In this document: piece by piece, positions 26,857 through 34,346 of the stretch
Layout: each line of letters begins with the position of its first letter
How positions within the stretch are numbered: the first letter of the stretch is position 1
NCBI RefSeq assembly: GCF_024612015.1
Contig: NZ_CP102512.1
Span: 9,548,001-9,612,000, forward strand
Length of the DNA stretch: 64,000 nt
Direction: 5' to 3'
From: Streptomyces sp. CA-210063
GTDB lineage: Bacteria > Actinomycetota > Actinomycetes > Streptomycetales > Streptomycetaceae
The notes under the pieces: model-generated
The model's database searches: none
Told to the model about the DNA's origin: nothing
What the model saw: only the letters and a program-made list of their open reading frames with translations
Made by a program: the position numbers and the translations under genes

Positions 26857-27330
26857 ATGACCGAGAGGACCCAGACCACCCTGGAGTCGCATCCGGACAT
26901 CCTGGAGATGCGGGAGCGCCACGCCCGGGCCGAGCGGGCGGCCTCCACCCAGCAGGGGCAGGCCGTCGAGGCGCTGGCCCTTGTCACCGGCCTGTACCTG
27001 GCCGCATCGCCCTGGATCGCGGGCTTCAGTGATTTCGGCACCCTGGCCATCAACAACCTGATCACCGGTATCGCCTACGCACTCCTGCTCAGCGGCTTCG
27101 GCCACGCCTACGAGCGCACGCACGCCAGGGCGTGGGCGGCCGCGATGGTCGGAGTCTGGACCATCGTCGCGCCCTGGGTGGTCGCGGGGAACGTGGACAC
27201 CACGCGCACCGTCGTCAACAACATCATCGTCGGCGCTGTGGCGTTGCTGCTCGCGCTGGCCGCCAGCGCGGCGGCGAACAAGACCGACAGGGGCGGCGGC
27301 CGTGGCCGCTCCGCCCGAACGGGACGCTGA
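26857..27330 (+). CDS. SPW repeat membrane protein
   Basis: 157 residues with an N-terminal cytosolic part and four hydrophobic helices. Two copies of the SPW-type motif are visible: LAASPWIAGFSD near residue 50 and TIVAPWVVAGN near residue 105. Such proteins are small integral membrane proteins of unknown function. ATG at 26857 follows AAGGAGG. A SigB-type promoter lies upstream and a perfect hairpin downstream, so it is monocistronic. Confidence 0.9.
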   Translation: MTERTQTTLESHPDILEMRERHARAERAASTQQGQAVEALALVTGLYLAASPWIAGFSDFGTLAINNLITGIAYALLLSGFGHAYERTHARAWAAAMVGVWTIVAPWVVAGNVDTTRTVVNNIIVGAVALLLALAASAAANKTDRGGGRGRSARTGR

Positions 27331-27353
27331 CACCACGGGAACACGCCCCACGG

Positions 27354-27378
27354 GCCCGAGGCCACACCGGCCTCGGGC
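27354..27378 (+). terminator. Hairpin terminator after the SPW gene
   Basis: GCCCGAGGCC (27354-27363) and GGCCTCGGGC (27369-27378) form a perfect 10-bp stem with a 5-base loop, 24 bp after the stop. The following 250 bp up to 27630 show no gene that I can support. Confidence 0.85.
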
Positions 27379-27629
27379 TCGGCCTGGGCCACGGCGGTGC
27401 GATGCAGCGGGCGCCCGCTGCCCGAGCGGCCTGTGTCTTGGGATGTCCTATGACGGACCTGATCCCGTGGGCCTGCGTTCGCGGACCTCAGCCAGGTGGT
27501 GATCCACCCGGTCTCCCGTTCAAGGCGCCTCCCTTCGTGGTAGAGGCGGGTACCCCTGGGCCGACGTTCCTGCTCCGTGCCGAGGACCACCGCCGACCGC
27601 GTCGACGGTGGTTTCTCCTCGGACGTCGC

Positions 27630-27890
27630 TCACAGTTTGCGTGGCTCGTCGTTCCCGGCCGGATCGGTGATCTCGATGCCCGCCGGGATGAAGCCCCGCT
27701 GCCCCTTGTCGGCCAGCCCTCGCAGGTGCTCCTGGTAGCGCTCCGGGGAGACGGCCTTGACGTTGAAGAGCATCCGGGCGTGGTCGACGCAACCGGAGAC
27801 GGTCGCCAGGACCAGGACCGCGGTCAGCGCCTGCGGCAGCCTTCGACGCATCGGACGTCGCGGCGATCGGTCACAGCCGTTGGGACTCAC
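27630..27890 (-). CDS. Small lipoprotein carrying a fragment of cytochrome c oxidase subunit II
   Basis: 86 residues from GTG 27890, which follows GGAAGG with 6-base spacing; ATG 27851 is an alternative. After an Arg-rich start comes a hydrophobic signal (ALTAVLVLATVSGC) with lipobox VSGC. Directly after the lipid Cys is VDHARMLFNVKAVSPERYQEHL and KGQRGFIPAGIE, which resembles the C-terminal end of actinobacterial CoxB just after the CuA centre. Only one Cys, the His and the Met of the CuA ligand set are kept. It cannot be an oxidase subunit. It is either a remnant given a start or a new small lipoprotein. Confidence 0.6.
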   Translation of the reverse strand: MSPNGCDRSPRRPMRRRLPQALTAVLVLATVSGCVDHARMLFNVKAVSPERYQEHLRGLADKGQRGFIPAGIEITDPAGNDEPRKL

Positions 27891-28050
27891 GTAGTGCCTT
27901 CCGGGAATCTGCCCGCGGATCGGAGGTCGCCCGCGGCCGTCGCACTGGTCGGTCACCGGCCCTCAGGCGGGCACAAGGTATGGATCGTTATGCGGACAAA
28001 ACGCTACTGAGGTGTATGCAGGGAGAGTGCCCAACGCGCCGCCGAACGCG

Positions 28051-30855
28051 CTACTCGGCGATGTGCCGCTGGATCCAGTCGGCGGCGGCCCGGCGGAAGA
28101 TCCTCCGGCTGTCCGCGCGCAGGAAGTCATGGCCCTCGTCGCGCAGCATCAGCAGTTCGGCCTCGAGACCGCGCTCGCGTGCCGCGCGTACGAACTGCTC
28201 GGATTCGCCGAGCGGCACATTGGTGTCGTGCTCACCGTGGACGGCGAGGAGCGGCACGCGCAGCGCGTCGACACGGGTCATCGGGGACAGCGCGTGCAGC
28301 AGTTCACGGTCGTGCTCCGGGTGGCCGTACTTGTGGGCGGCCGATTCCGCGATCCACGGCTCGGTGCCGGCGTAGAAGGTCGCGAAGTCGGACATGCCGC
28401 AGGCCGCGACGCCGGTGCGGAAGAGCTCCGGGTGCCACACGAGGGAGGCCATCACCAGGTAGCCGCCGTACGAGCGGCCCATGACGGCCAGCCGACGCGG
28501 ATCGGCGAGTCCGGCCACGACGACGTGGGCCGCGCAGTCGGCGACGTCCTCGATCGCGGCGAACCGTCCCGTGCCGAGGTCGGCGTCGACGAACGACCGG
28601 CCGTGCCCCGAGGAGCCGCGCACGTCCGGTGCGAAGACATCCAGGCCACGGCCCAGCAACTCGTGGTAGAGCGGGTTGAACACCGGCCGTTCCTGCTCCT
28701 CCGGCCCGCCGTGCAGATGGATCACGCAGGGCGCCGGCTCCCGGGGGCCACGGCCCGGCGCCCGGTAGTACCAGCCGCTCAGCGGCAGTCCGTCACGTGC
28801 CGTCAACCGCAGCGGTACGGGCCGCACGGGCGGACGGCCCGGCGGGACGGCGTCCTCGTCGCGGGACGACCACTCGGTGCGCAGCGCGGCGCCTTCGGGG
28901 AACCACCACACACCGGGGCGGCGCCGCGACCCGGACAGGGCCAGCACCAGTCCCGACCGGCCGTCGACGTGCGGGATGCGCGTCACCACCTCGTGCGGAA
29001 GCGGGACCCCGCGCGCCGGACCCACCGGACCCACCTGAGTGTCCCCAGCGGATGCCGTCGTGACGGCGGTGATCTCCAGCTCACTGGCTCCGCGCACGTT
29101 CCAGGCCAGGGCCGCGGTGTGCCCGTCGTGGCCGAACGCCAGCAGTTCCAGGCCGCAGTCGTCGCGCTCCGCGGCGACGGTCAGCCTCAGCTGCTCCCCT
29201 CCGGAATCCAGGCGGACGGCGAACAGCGCGGCGAACTCGCGTGCCGCGTCGCTCCGCAGCCACAGCGTCGTGGCGTCCGGGGAGAACCGGCCGATCCAGG
29301 GATCTCCGTCGGCGACGCGTAGGGCGAAGGTGGTCCGCAGGTCGGTGGTGCGCACGACGAGCGCCTCGCGGCGGCCGCGTGGCCCCCGGCGCAGCAGCGC
29401 CAGCCGTCCGTCCCGGCTGATGTCGCACACGCGCAGGGTGGCGGCGCCGCGTTCGACCGCCAGCAGGGCCGGCGCCGCCACGCCCAGGGGGTCGACGAGG
29501 TAGGCGGCCAGCCCTCCACCGGGCGACCCCTCGGGGGCCAGCCCGCCGCCGGGCGACCCCTCGGGGGCCAGCCTTCCGCCGGGCGACCCCTCGGGGGGCA
29601 GCCCGCCTCCAGGCGTACCGACGGCGGCCGGTCCTTCGGTGGCTGTCCCGTCGAGGGTCAGCCCGCCGCCGGGCGACCCCTCGGGGGCCAGCCTTCCGCC
29701 GGGCGACCCCTCGGGGGCCAGCCTTCCGCCGGGCGACCCCTCGGGGGGCAGCCCGCCTCCGGGCGTCCCGACGGCGGCCGGTCCTTCGTCGGGTGTTCCC
29801 TTGGGGGCCCCTTCGGTGGCCGTCCCGTTGAGGGTCAGCCCGCTCCCGGGTGTCGCGTCGGTGGCTGGTCCTCCGGCGGGGGTCGTCCCCTTGGGGGCTC
29901 CTTCGGCGGCCGTCCCGTCGAGGGCCAGCCCACCCCCTGGCGGCCCGTCGGCGCCCGATCCTCCGCCGGGCCTCCCCTCCGGGGCCGGCCCTCTGCCGGG
30001 CCTCCCCTCCGGGGCCGGCCCTCCGCCTTCTCCCTCGGGAGCACCAGGGCCCCCCGCGCTCCGGCTGAACTCGTCGGCGGCGGTGACTGTTTCGGTGGGG
30101 GTGTCCTCCAGGGGGTGGGACGGCCTGCTCTCGGGTGTGTCCGCCGGCAGCGGAGTGTGGATGGTCCCCGGGGCGCGGGTGGCGGGATCGGCGTCGCCGT
30201 GGTGTGGGCCGCCCAGCAGTACGGCCCGGCCGTCCCGGGTGGCCCAGCCCGCTGGGCGGGGGGCGGTGTACGTGTGCGGGTCGGCGAGGCCGGGCTCCGC
30301 ATGGGCGGGCCCTTCCTCGGTGTCGGCACCGCCCGGCGTGAGAACCGGCTCGGCGACGGTGACGGCGACCGCCGAGCCGTCGTGCTGCCAGCAGCCCAGG
30401 TACGCGGAGCTGCCGGGCTCGGCGCCGGCGAGAACGCGTCGCCCGGTCCCGTCAGGGCGTACGCACAGCACCCGGGTGTGTTCGCCGCCTCCCGGGGCCG
30501 TGGTGTAGGCGATCCAGCGGCCGTCCGGCGACCAGGCCACCTCCTTGACCGGGTGCGGGTCGGCGTCGAGGAGATGGACCTCGTGCCCGTCGACGGGGCC
30601 GGTCCACAGCTGCGGCACCCCGCTGCGGTCGCAGATGAACGCGACGTACCTGCCGCTCGGGTCCACCGACGGATACCAGCAGCCATGGGACCTCAGCGGC
30701 TGCGGTGTGTCCAGCGGCCCGCTGGTGTCGGGCAGCGGGACCGGCACCGGAGCCATGGGGGCCGGCATCGGAGTGGTGGCCGTCCCGGCCAGGCCGCCGG
30801 CCGACCCGGCCGTCACCGTGGAGACGGTGCCGTGATTCTCGGGCCGCCACGGCAC
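28051..30855 (-). CDS. S9-family (prolyl-oligopeptidase-type) peptidase with a repeat insert
   Basis: About 934 residues. The N-terminal half is a PD40/WD40-like propeller (HGCWYPSVDPSGRYVAFI, EVAWSPDGRWIAYTT). The C-terminal 250 residues are an alpha/beta-hydrolase with GRSYGGY (Ser795), GEHDTNVP (Asp877) and DEGHDFL (His910). Residues ~275-447 are a Gly/Pro-rich run of PEGSPGGGLA repeats inserted in the propeller, coded by 30-bp DNA repeats. No signal peptide, so cytoplasmic. The start is uncertain; GTG 30855 is chosen because the open frame further up runs into the amidotransferase gene. It probably cleaves small peptides or acyl-amino acids and may turn over the product of the upstream enzymes. 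Confidence 0.85.
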   Translation of the reverse strand: MPWRPENHGTVSTVTAGSAGGLAGTATTPMPAPMAPVPVPLPDTSGPLDTPQPLRSHGCWYPSVDPSGRYVAFICDRSGVPQLWTGPVDGHEVHLLDADPHPVKEVAWSPDGRWIAYTTAPGGGEHTRVLCVRPDGTGRRVLAGAEPGSSAYLGCWQHDGSAVAVTVAEPVLTPGGADTEEGPAHAEPGLADPHTYTAPRPAGWATRDGRAVLLGGPHHGDADPATRAPGTIHTPLPADTPESRPSHPLEDTPTETVTAADEFSRSAGGPGAPEGEGGGPAPEGRPGRGPAPEGRPGGGSGADGPPGGGLALDGTAAEGAPKGTTPAGGPATDATPGSGLTLNGTATEGAPKGTPDEGPAAVGTPGGGLPPEGSPGGRLAPEGSPGGRLAPEGSPGGGLTLDGTATEGPAAVGTPGGGLPPEGSPGGRLAPEGSPGGGLAPEGSPGGGLAAYLVDPLGVAAPALLAVERGAATLRVCDISRDGRLALLRRGPRGRREALVVRTTDLRTTFALRVADGDPWIGRFSPDATTLWLRSDAAREFAALFAVRLDSGGEQLRLTVAAERDDCGLELLAFGHDGHTAALAWNVRGASELEITAVTTASAGDTQVGPVGPARGVPLPHEVVTRIPHVDGRSGLVLALSGSRRRPGVWWFPEGAALRTEWSSRDEDAVPPGRPPVRPVPLRLTARDGLPLSGWYYRAPGRGPREPAPCVIHLHGGPEEQERPVFNPLYHELLGRGLDVFAPDVRGSSGHGRSFVDADLGTGRFAAIEDVADCAAHVVVAGLADPRRLAVMGRSYGGYLVMASLVWHPELFRTGVAACGMSDFATFYAGTEPWIAESAAHKYGHPEHDRELLHALSPMTRVDALRVPLLAVHGEHDTNVPLGESEQFVRAARERGLEAELLMLRDEGHDFLRADSRRIFRRAAADWIQRHIAE
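29515..30030. repeat. 30-bp tandem repeat array (VNTR) inside the S9 peptidase
   Basis: Six near-identical 30-bp units occur at 29521, 29551, 29581, 29671, 29701 and 29731. A 60-bp diverged block (29611-29670) sits between the triplets and its 5' half recurs at 29761. More degenerate copies run to about 30030. All spacings are multiples of 30, so the frame is preserved. Units encode decapeptides of the PEGSPGGGLA type. Confidence 0.93.
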
Positions 30856-30938
30856 CCCGTCGACGACGCCTTCGCCCGTGAGCGGGCGTGGCGAGGCCGC
30901 CGTCGCCGGGCGCGGTGGGTGGGTCCCCTGCGCCCCGG

Positions 30939-32723
30939 TCAGCCGATTCCGTGCGTTTGCAGCCATATCTCCAGCAAAGCTACCTGCCACAGCTCGTTCG
31001 CCCCACGCCTGGTGCGGTGCTCGTCCGGCGCCGACAGCAGCCCGGCCACGTACGCGTCCTGGAAGACGCCCCGTGATCTGGCCTCGGGCGCCGACAGAGC
31101 CTCACGGACCCGCCCCAGGACGGGGCCCGCCATGTGCTTGACGGCCGGGACCGGGAAATAGCCCTTCGGCCGGTCCACGACCTCCCTGGGCAGGATCCGG
31201 CGGCCGGCGGCCTTGAGGACTCCCTTGCCGCCGTCGGCGAGTTTCCACTGCGGTGGGCAGGCGGCGGCCAGTTCCACGAGATCGTGGTCGAGGAACGGGA
31301 CGCGGGCCTCCAGGCCCCAGTCCATGGTCATGTTGTCGAGGCGCTTGACCGGATCGTCGACGAGCATCACCTCGGCGTCGAGCCGCAGCGCCGCGTCGAG
31401 AGCGGTCTCGGCGCCCGGGCGCGCCATGTGCTCCCGCACGAAGCGGCCGGACACGTCGTGATCGGGCAGCAGGTCCGGCTCCAGGATCCTCTTGAGGTCG
31501 GTGTGCGGCCGGTCGAAGTACGTCTCGGCGTACGCCTCCGGTGCCCGCTCCCTCGGGACGGCGGCCATCTCCGGGTACCAGTGGTAGCCGGCGAGGACCT
31601 CGTCGGCGCCCTGGCCGCTCTGGACGACCTTCACCTCCTTCGCCACCTGCTCCGACAGCAGATGGAAGGCGACCACGTCATGGCTGGTCATCGGCTCGCT
31701 CATCGCCTCGATCGCCGCGTCCAGCGCCGTGGACACCCGGTCCGAGGGCACCATCAGCTGGTGGTGGTCCGTGCCGAAGTGCCGGGCGACCAGGTCGGAG
31801 TAGCGGAACTCGTCGCCCTCCTCGCCGCCCTCGGACTCGAATCCCACGCTGAACGTCGCGAGATCGCGCTGCCCCTCGTCGGCCAGCAGCGCCACGATCA
31901 GGCTGGAGTCGAGGCCGCCCGACAGGAGAACGCCGACCGGTACGTCGGCGACCATGCGCCGGCGGACGGCGGTGCGCAGCGCGCCCAGCATCGCGTCCCG
32001 CCAGTCGTCCGCGCCCAGGTCCGCGCAGTCGTCCCGGCGCGTGTACGACGGCTGCCAGTACCGGATGTCGCGGTGGCGGCCGTCCGGCTCCACGACGCGT
32101 ACGGTTGCCGCGGGCAGCTTGCGTACGCCGGTGAGGACGGTGCGCGGGGCGGCCACCGTGGCATGCCAGCTCATGTACTGGTGCAACGCGACCGGGTCGA
32201 GCGAGGTGTCGACGCCGCCGCCCGCCAGGAGGGCCGGCAGCGAGGAGGCGAAACGCAGCCGTCCCGGCGTCCGAGCCAGGTACAGCGGCTTGATGCCCAG
32301 CCGGTCACGGGCCAGGACCAGCCGCCCGGTGTCCTGCTCGACGATGGCGAAGGCGAACATGCCGTAGAAGCGGTCGACACAGGCGGTTCCCCACTGCTGG
32401 TACGCCTTGAGCACCACCTCGGTGTCGGAGCCGGAGAAGAAGCGGTGGCCGAGACCGCTCAGCTCCGCACGCAGCCCCTTGTAGTTGTAGACGCAGCCGT
32501 TGAAGACACCGGCGATCCGCCCCGCGGAGTCGCTCATCGGCTGCGCCCCGCACTCGGACAGATCGATGATCTTCAGTCGGCGGTGCCCCAGCGCCACGGC
32601 GCCCTGCGACCACAGGCCCCTGCCGTCCGGTCCCCGGGCGGCCAGCCGGTCGGTCATGCGCTCGACGGCCGCCAGGTCCGGCCGTCCCCCGTCGAAACAG
32701 ATCTCTCCGCTGAGACCGCACAT
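30939..32723 (-). CDS. asnB: Glutamine-dependent asparagine-synthetase-like amidotransferase (NAGGN AsnO type)
   Basis: 594 residues. MCGLSGE at the start gives the glutaminase nucleophile Cys2 and is followed by RGPDGRG and FNGCVYNYKGL; residues ~215-590 are the ATP-PPase synthetase domain with LLSGGLDSS and SGQGADE. The sequence is much closer in feel to N-acetylglutaminylglutamine amidotransferases, which amidate a dipeptide osmolyte, than to housekeeping AsnB; this is from memory of the family. ATG 32723 overlaps the TGA of a 36-codon ORF by one base. The S9 peptidase follows 84 bp downstream. Likely to amidate a small glutamate-containing compound. Confidence 0.9.
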   Translation of the reverse strand: MCGLSGEICFDGGRPDLAAVERMTDRLAARGPDGRGLWSQGAVALGHRRLKIIDLSECGAQPMSDSAGRIAGVFNGCVYNYKGLRAELSGLGHRFFSGSDTEVVLKAYQQWGTACVDRFYGMFAFAIVEQDTGRLVLARDRLGIKPLYLARTPGRLRFASSLPALLAGGGVDTSLDPVALHQYMSWHATVAAPRTVLTGVRKLPAATVRVVEPDGRHRDIRYWQPSYTRRDDCADLGADDWRDAMLGALRTAVRRRMVADVPVGVLLSGGLDSSLIVALLADEGQRDLATFSVGFESEGGEEGDEFRYSDLVARHFGTDHHQLMVPSDRVSTALDAAIEAMSEPMTSHDVVAFHLLSEQVAKEVKVVQSGQGADEVLAGYHWYPEMAAVPRERAPEAYAETYFDRPHTDLKRILEPDLLPDHDVSGRFVREHMARPGAETALDAALRLDAEVMLVDDPVKRLDNMTMDWGLEARVPFLDHDLVELAAACPPQWKLADGGKGVLKAAGRRILPREVVDRPKGYFPVPAVKHMAGPVLGRVREALSAPEARSRGVFQDAYVAGLLSAPDEHRTRRGANELWQVALLEIWLQTHGIG

Positions 32724-32833
32724 CAGGCGACACCCCCTCGCAGGGGGCCGGGGCCGGCCGTGCTCGGAGGCGGGGCCTTGAGCGAGCACGAGCCGGTCCG
32801 ATCCGCGTGCGTATCGGTATTGCTGCTGGACAT
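32723..32833 (-). CDS. Candidate 36-residue microprotein translationally coupled to the amidotransferase
   Basis: ATG at 32833 is preceded by AAGGAG with about 10-base spacing, the best ribosome site in this stretch. The 36 codons end in TGA, whose last base is the first base of the amidotransferase ATG (TGATG), the geometry of translational coupling. The peptide begins MSSSNTDTHADRTGSC and continues SLKAPPPS...GPGPLRGGV; it has one Cys and one Lys, no signal peptide and no helix. It could be a leader that sets amidotransferase translation, or a substrate/partner of the neighbouring enzymes. No known family recognised. Confidence 0.6.
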   Translation of the reverse strand: MSSSNTDTHADRTGSCSLKAPPPSTAGPGPLRGGVA

Positions 32834-32869
32834 GCGAGCCACTCTCCTTGATCACAGCAGGCCCTGCCC

Positions 32870-32916
32870 CCACGGCGCGGACGGCGGCTTCCCCGTCCGG
32901 GTTCTCCGCGCCGTGG
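32870..32916 (-). promoter_or_regulatory. 12-bp perfect hairpin between the GCS2 ligase and the 36-codon ORF
   Basis: CCACGGCGCGGA (32870-32881) and TCCGCGCCGTGG (32905-32916) are perfect reverse complements around a 23-base loop. The hairpin begins about 50 bp after the GCS2 stop and ends about 37 bp before the small ORF on the transcribed (minus) strand. It could be a partial terminator, an attenuator or an RNA-processing site that sets different levels of ligase and amidotransferase. Confidence 0.65.
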
Positions 32917-32969
32917 CGCCCTGTCGCGGGGCGACGGCCGGCGCCTGCCTTTTCGCACGGCCGCGCGGG

Positions 32970-34139
32970 TCAGCCGCCGACGGTTTCCACCGCGTACGGC
33001 GCCGGGGTCCCCGCAGCGACGGGTCGGCGCACGGCTCCTTGGGCGGGGCTCCGCCCGTGCTCGCCACGGGTCTCGGCGACCATCGTCTCGACGCAGGCGA
33101 GCAGGCCCTGCGACTCGGCGACCCCGCGCAGGCGGTGGGCCGCGCTGCCCCGAGCCAGCGCCTCTTCCATCAGTACGCGTACGGCGTCCCAGTCGCCGAA
33201 GGCTTCCAAGGTCGGGCGCAGCCGCCGGAGCATGGCGCGCAGGACGGTGGGAGCGGGCGCGGCGAGACGGTCGACCGGGTCGACGAGGGTGCCCTCAAGA
33301 CCCGCGCGGGCCGCCCGCCAGACCGCCGCCCGGAACCATTCGTGCCTGCCGTCACAACCCCGCCCCGGCCGCTCCAGCCGGACCCGCGCCTCCTCGACCA
33401 GAGCGCGGAACAGCCCGGCGACGAGCACGACCGTCTCGATGCGCGGGCAGGCGTCGCAGATGCGCAGCTCCAGGGTCTGCTGGTGGTCGGACGGCCGTAC
33501 GTCGTAATAGATCATGCCCCGGTCGCTGATCACGCCGGAGCTGATCAGATCCTCGACCGCGGCGTCGTAGTCGGCGGCTCGGGCGAAGCAGCCGACCGGC
33601 CCCGAGGTGGGCCAGCGCTGCCACAGCATGGTGCGCCAGCTGGCGTATCCGGTGTCCGTGCCGAGCCAGAACGGTGAGCTGGCGGACAGAGCCAGCAGCG
33701 GGGGCAGCCACGGCGAGACGGCGCACATGATCCGGACGGCCGTGTCACGATCGGGAACGTCGACATGGACCTGCGCGCTGCACACGAGATGCTCGTCGGC
33801 GACCTGTCGGTATTCCTCGACCATGTGCCGGTAGCGGGAACCGGCGGTGGCGTCACCGGGCGTGAGCCGCGCGAACGGCACGGTCCCGGCCGCGACGACG
33901 GCCAGCCCGAGCGGGGAGGCCGCCGCGTCCAGCCGCCGCCGTGCCCCGGCCAGATCGGCGTGCAGGGAGTCCAGCGAGGCGTGCACCCGGCTGTTCCACT
34001 CCACGGCCGACCGCTGCAGCTCGGGCTTGAACTCGCAGCCGCGCAGCCGACCGAGAACCGCACCGGCGCTCGGGACGAGCCGCCCGCTCTCCGCGTCCAG
34101 AACATGGAATTCTTCCTCTACGCCTACACGAACGGTCAC
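32970..34139 (-). CDS. GCS2-type carboxylate-amine ligase (YbdK family)
   Basis: 389 residues. The start MTVRVGVEEEFHVLD is the GCS2 ATP/Mg site signature; EFKPELQRSAVEWNS, AAGTVPFARL, SAQVHVDVPD, YYDVRPSDHQQTLELRICD follow in the usual order. The family forms ATP-dependent amide bonds to the gamma-carboxylate of glutamate or similar acids; many members have unknown substrates. GTG 34139 follows GGGAGAGG. About 45 Arg/Ala/Pro-rich residues trail the conserved domain. First gene of the minus-strand locus with the small ORF, amidotransferase and S9 peptidase, which suggests synthesis and turnover of a small glutamate-based peptide. Confidence 0.9.
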   Translation of the reverse strand: MTVRVGVEEEFHVLDAESGRLVPSAGAVLGRLRGCEFKPELQRSAVEWNSRVHASLDSLHADLAGARRRLDAAASPLGLAVVAAGTVPFARLTPGDATAGSRYRHMVEEYRQVADEHLVCSAQVHVDVPDRDTAVRIMCAVSPWLPPLLALSASSPFWLGTDTGYASWRTMLWQRWPTSGPVGCFARAADYDAAVEDLISSGVISDRGMIYYDVRPSDHQQTLELRICDACPRIETVVLVAGLFRALVEEARVRLERPGRGCDGRHEWFRAAVWRAARAGLEGTLVDPVDRLAAPAPTVLRAMLRRLRPTLEAFGDWDAVRVLMEEALARGSAAHRLRGVAESQGLLACVETMVAETRGEHGRSPAQGAVRRPVAAGTPAPYAVETVGG

Positions 34140-34280
34140 GGCCTCTCCCTCATCCGTACCCGAGATCGCCCGCCGGGCCGAAGACCTGCGACGACCGCTG
34201 CGCAGTGCGAGTTCCCGGCAAACACATAAATAAGCCGCATTTGTTACATCCACTGCCGAGGAATCGCACAAACGTGCCAG

Positions 34281-34304
34281 GCTTTGAGTGCCGGGCGGGG
34301 GTAC
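34281..34304 (+). promoter_or_regulatory. SigB-type stress promoter for the decarboxylase-family gene
   Basis: GCTT (34281-34284), a 14-base spacer and GGGTAC (34299-34304) match the SigB consensus GNNT-N14-16-GGGTAC. It ends 42 bp before the ATG at 34347. An AT-rich patch (34222-34250) in the divergent region may hold the opposite promoter. Confidence 0.75.
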
Positions 34305-34346
34305 TCGTAGGTACCCGTACGAGCGGGAGATTCCCGGGAGGTGGGC

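Noticed and set aside
29515..30030. CRISPR-like array
   Set aside because: The repeats are contiguous coding 30-mers without unique spacers and no cas genes are nearby.
30939..32833. Lasso-peptide cluster (small peptide plus Asn-synthetase homologue)
   Set aside because: The amidotransferase keeps a full glutaminase domain with Cys2 and AsnO-like sequence, no B1/B2 proteins are present, and the 36-residue peptide lacks a lasso leader/core pattern.
34139..34177. GGGTAC hexamer just upstream of the GCS2 start on the minus strand as a SigB promoter
   Set aside because: No GNNT element at 14-16 bases and the transcript would begin inside the ribosome site.
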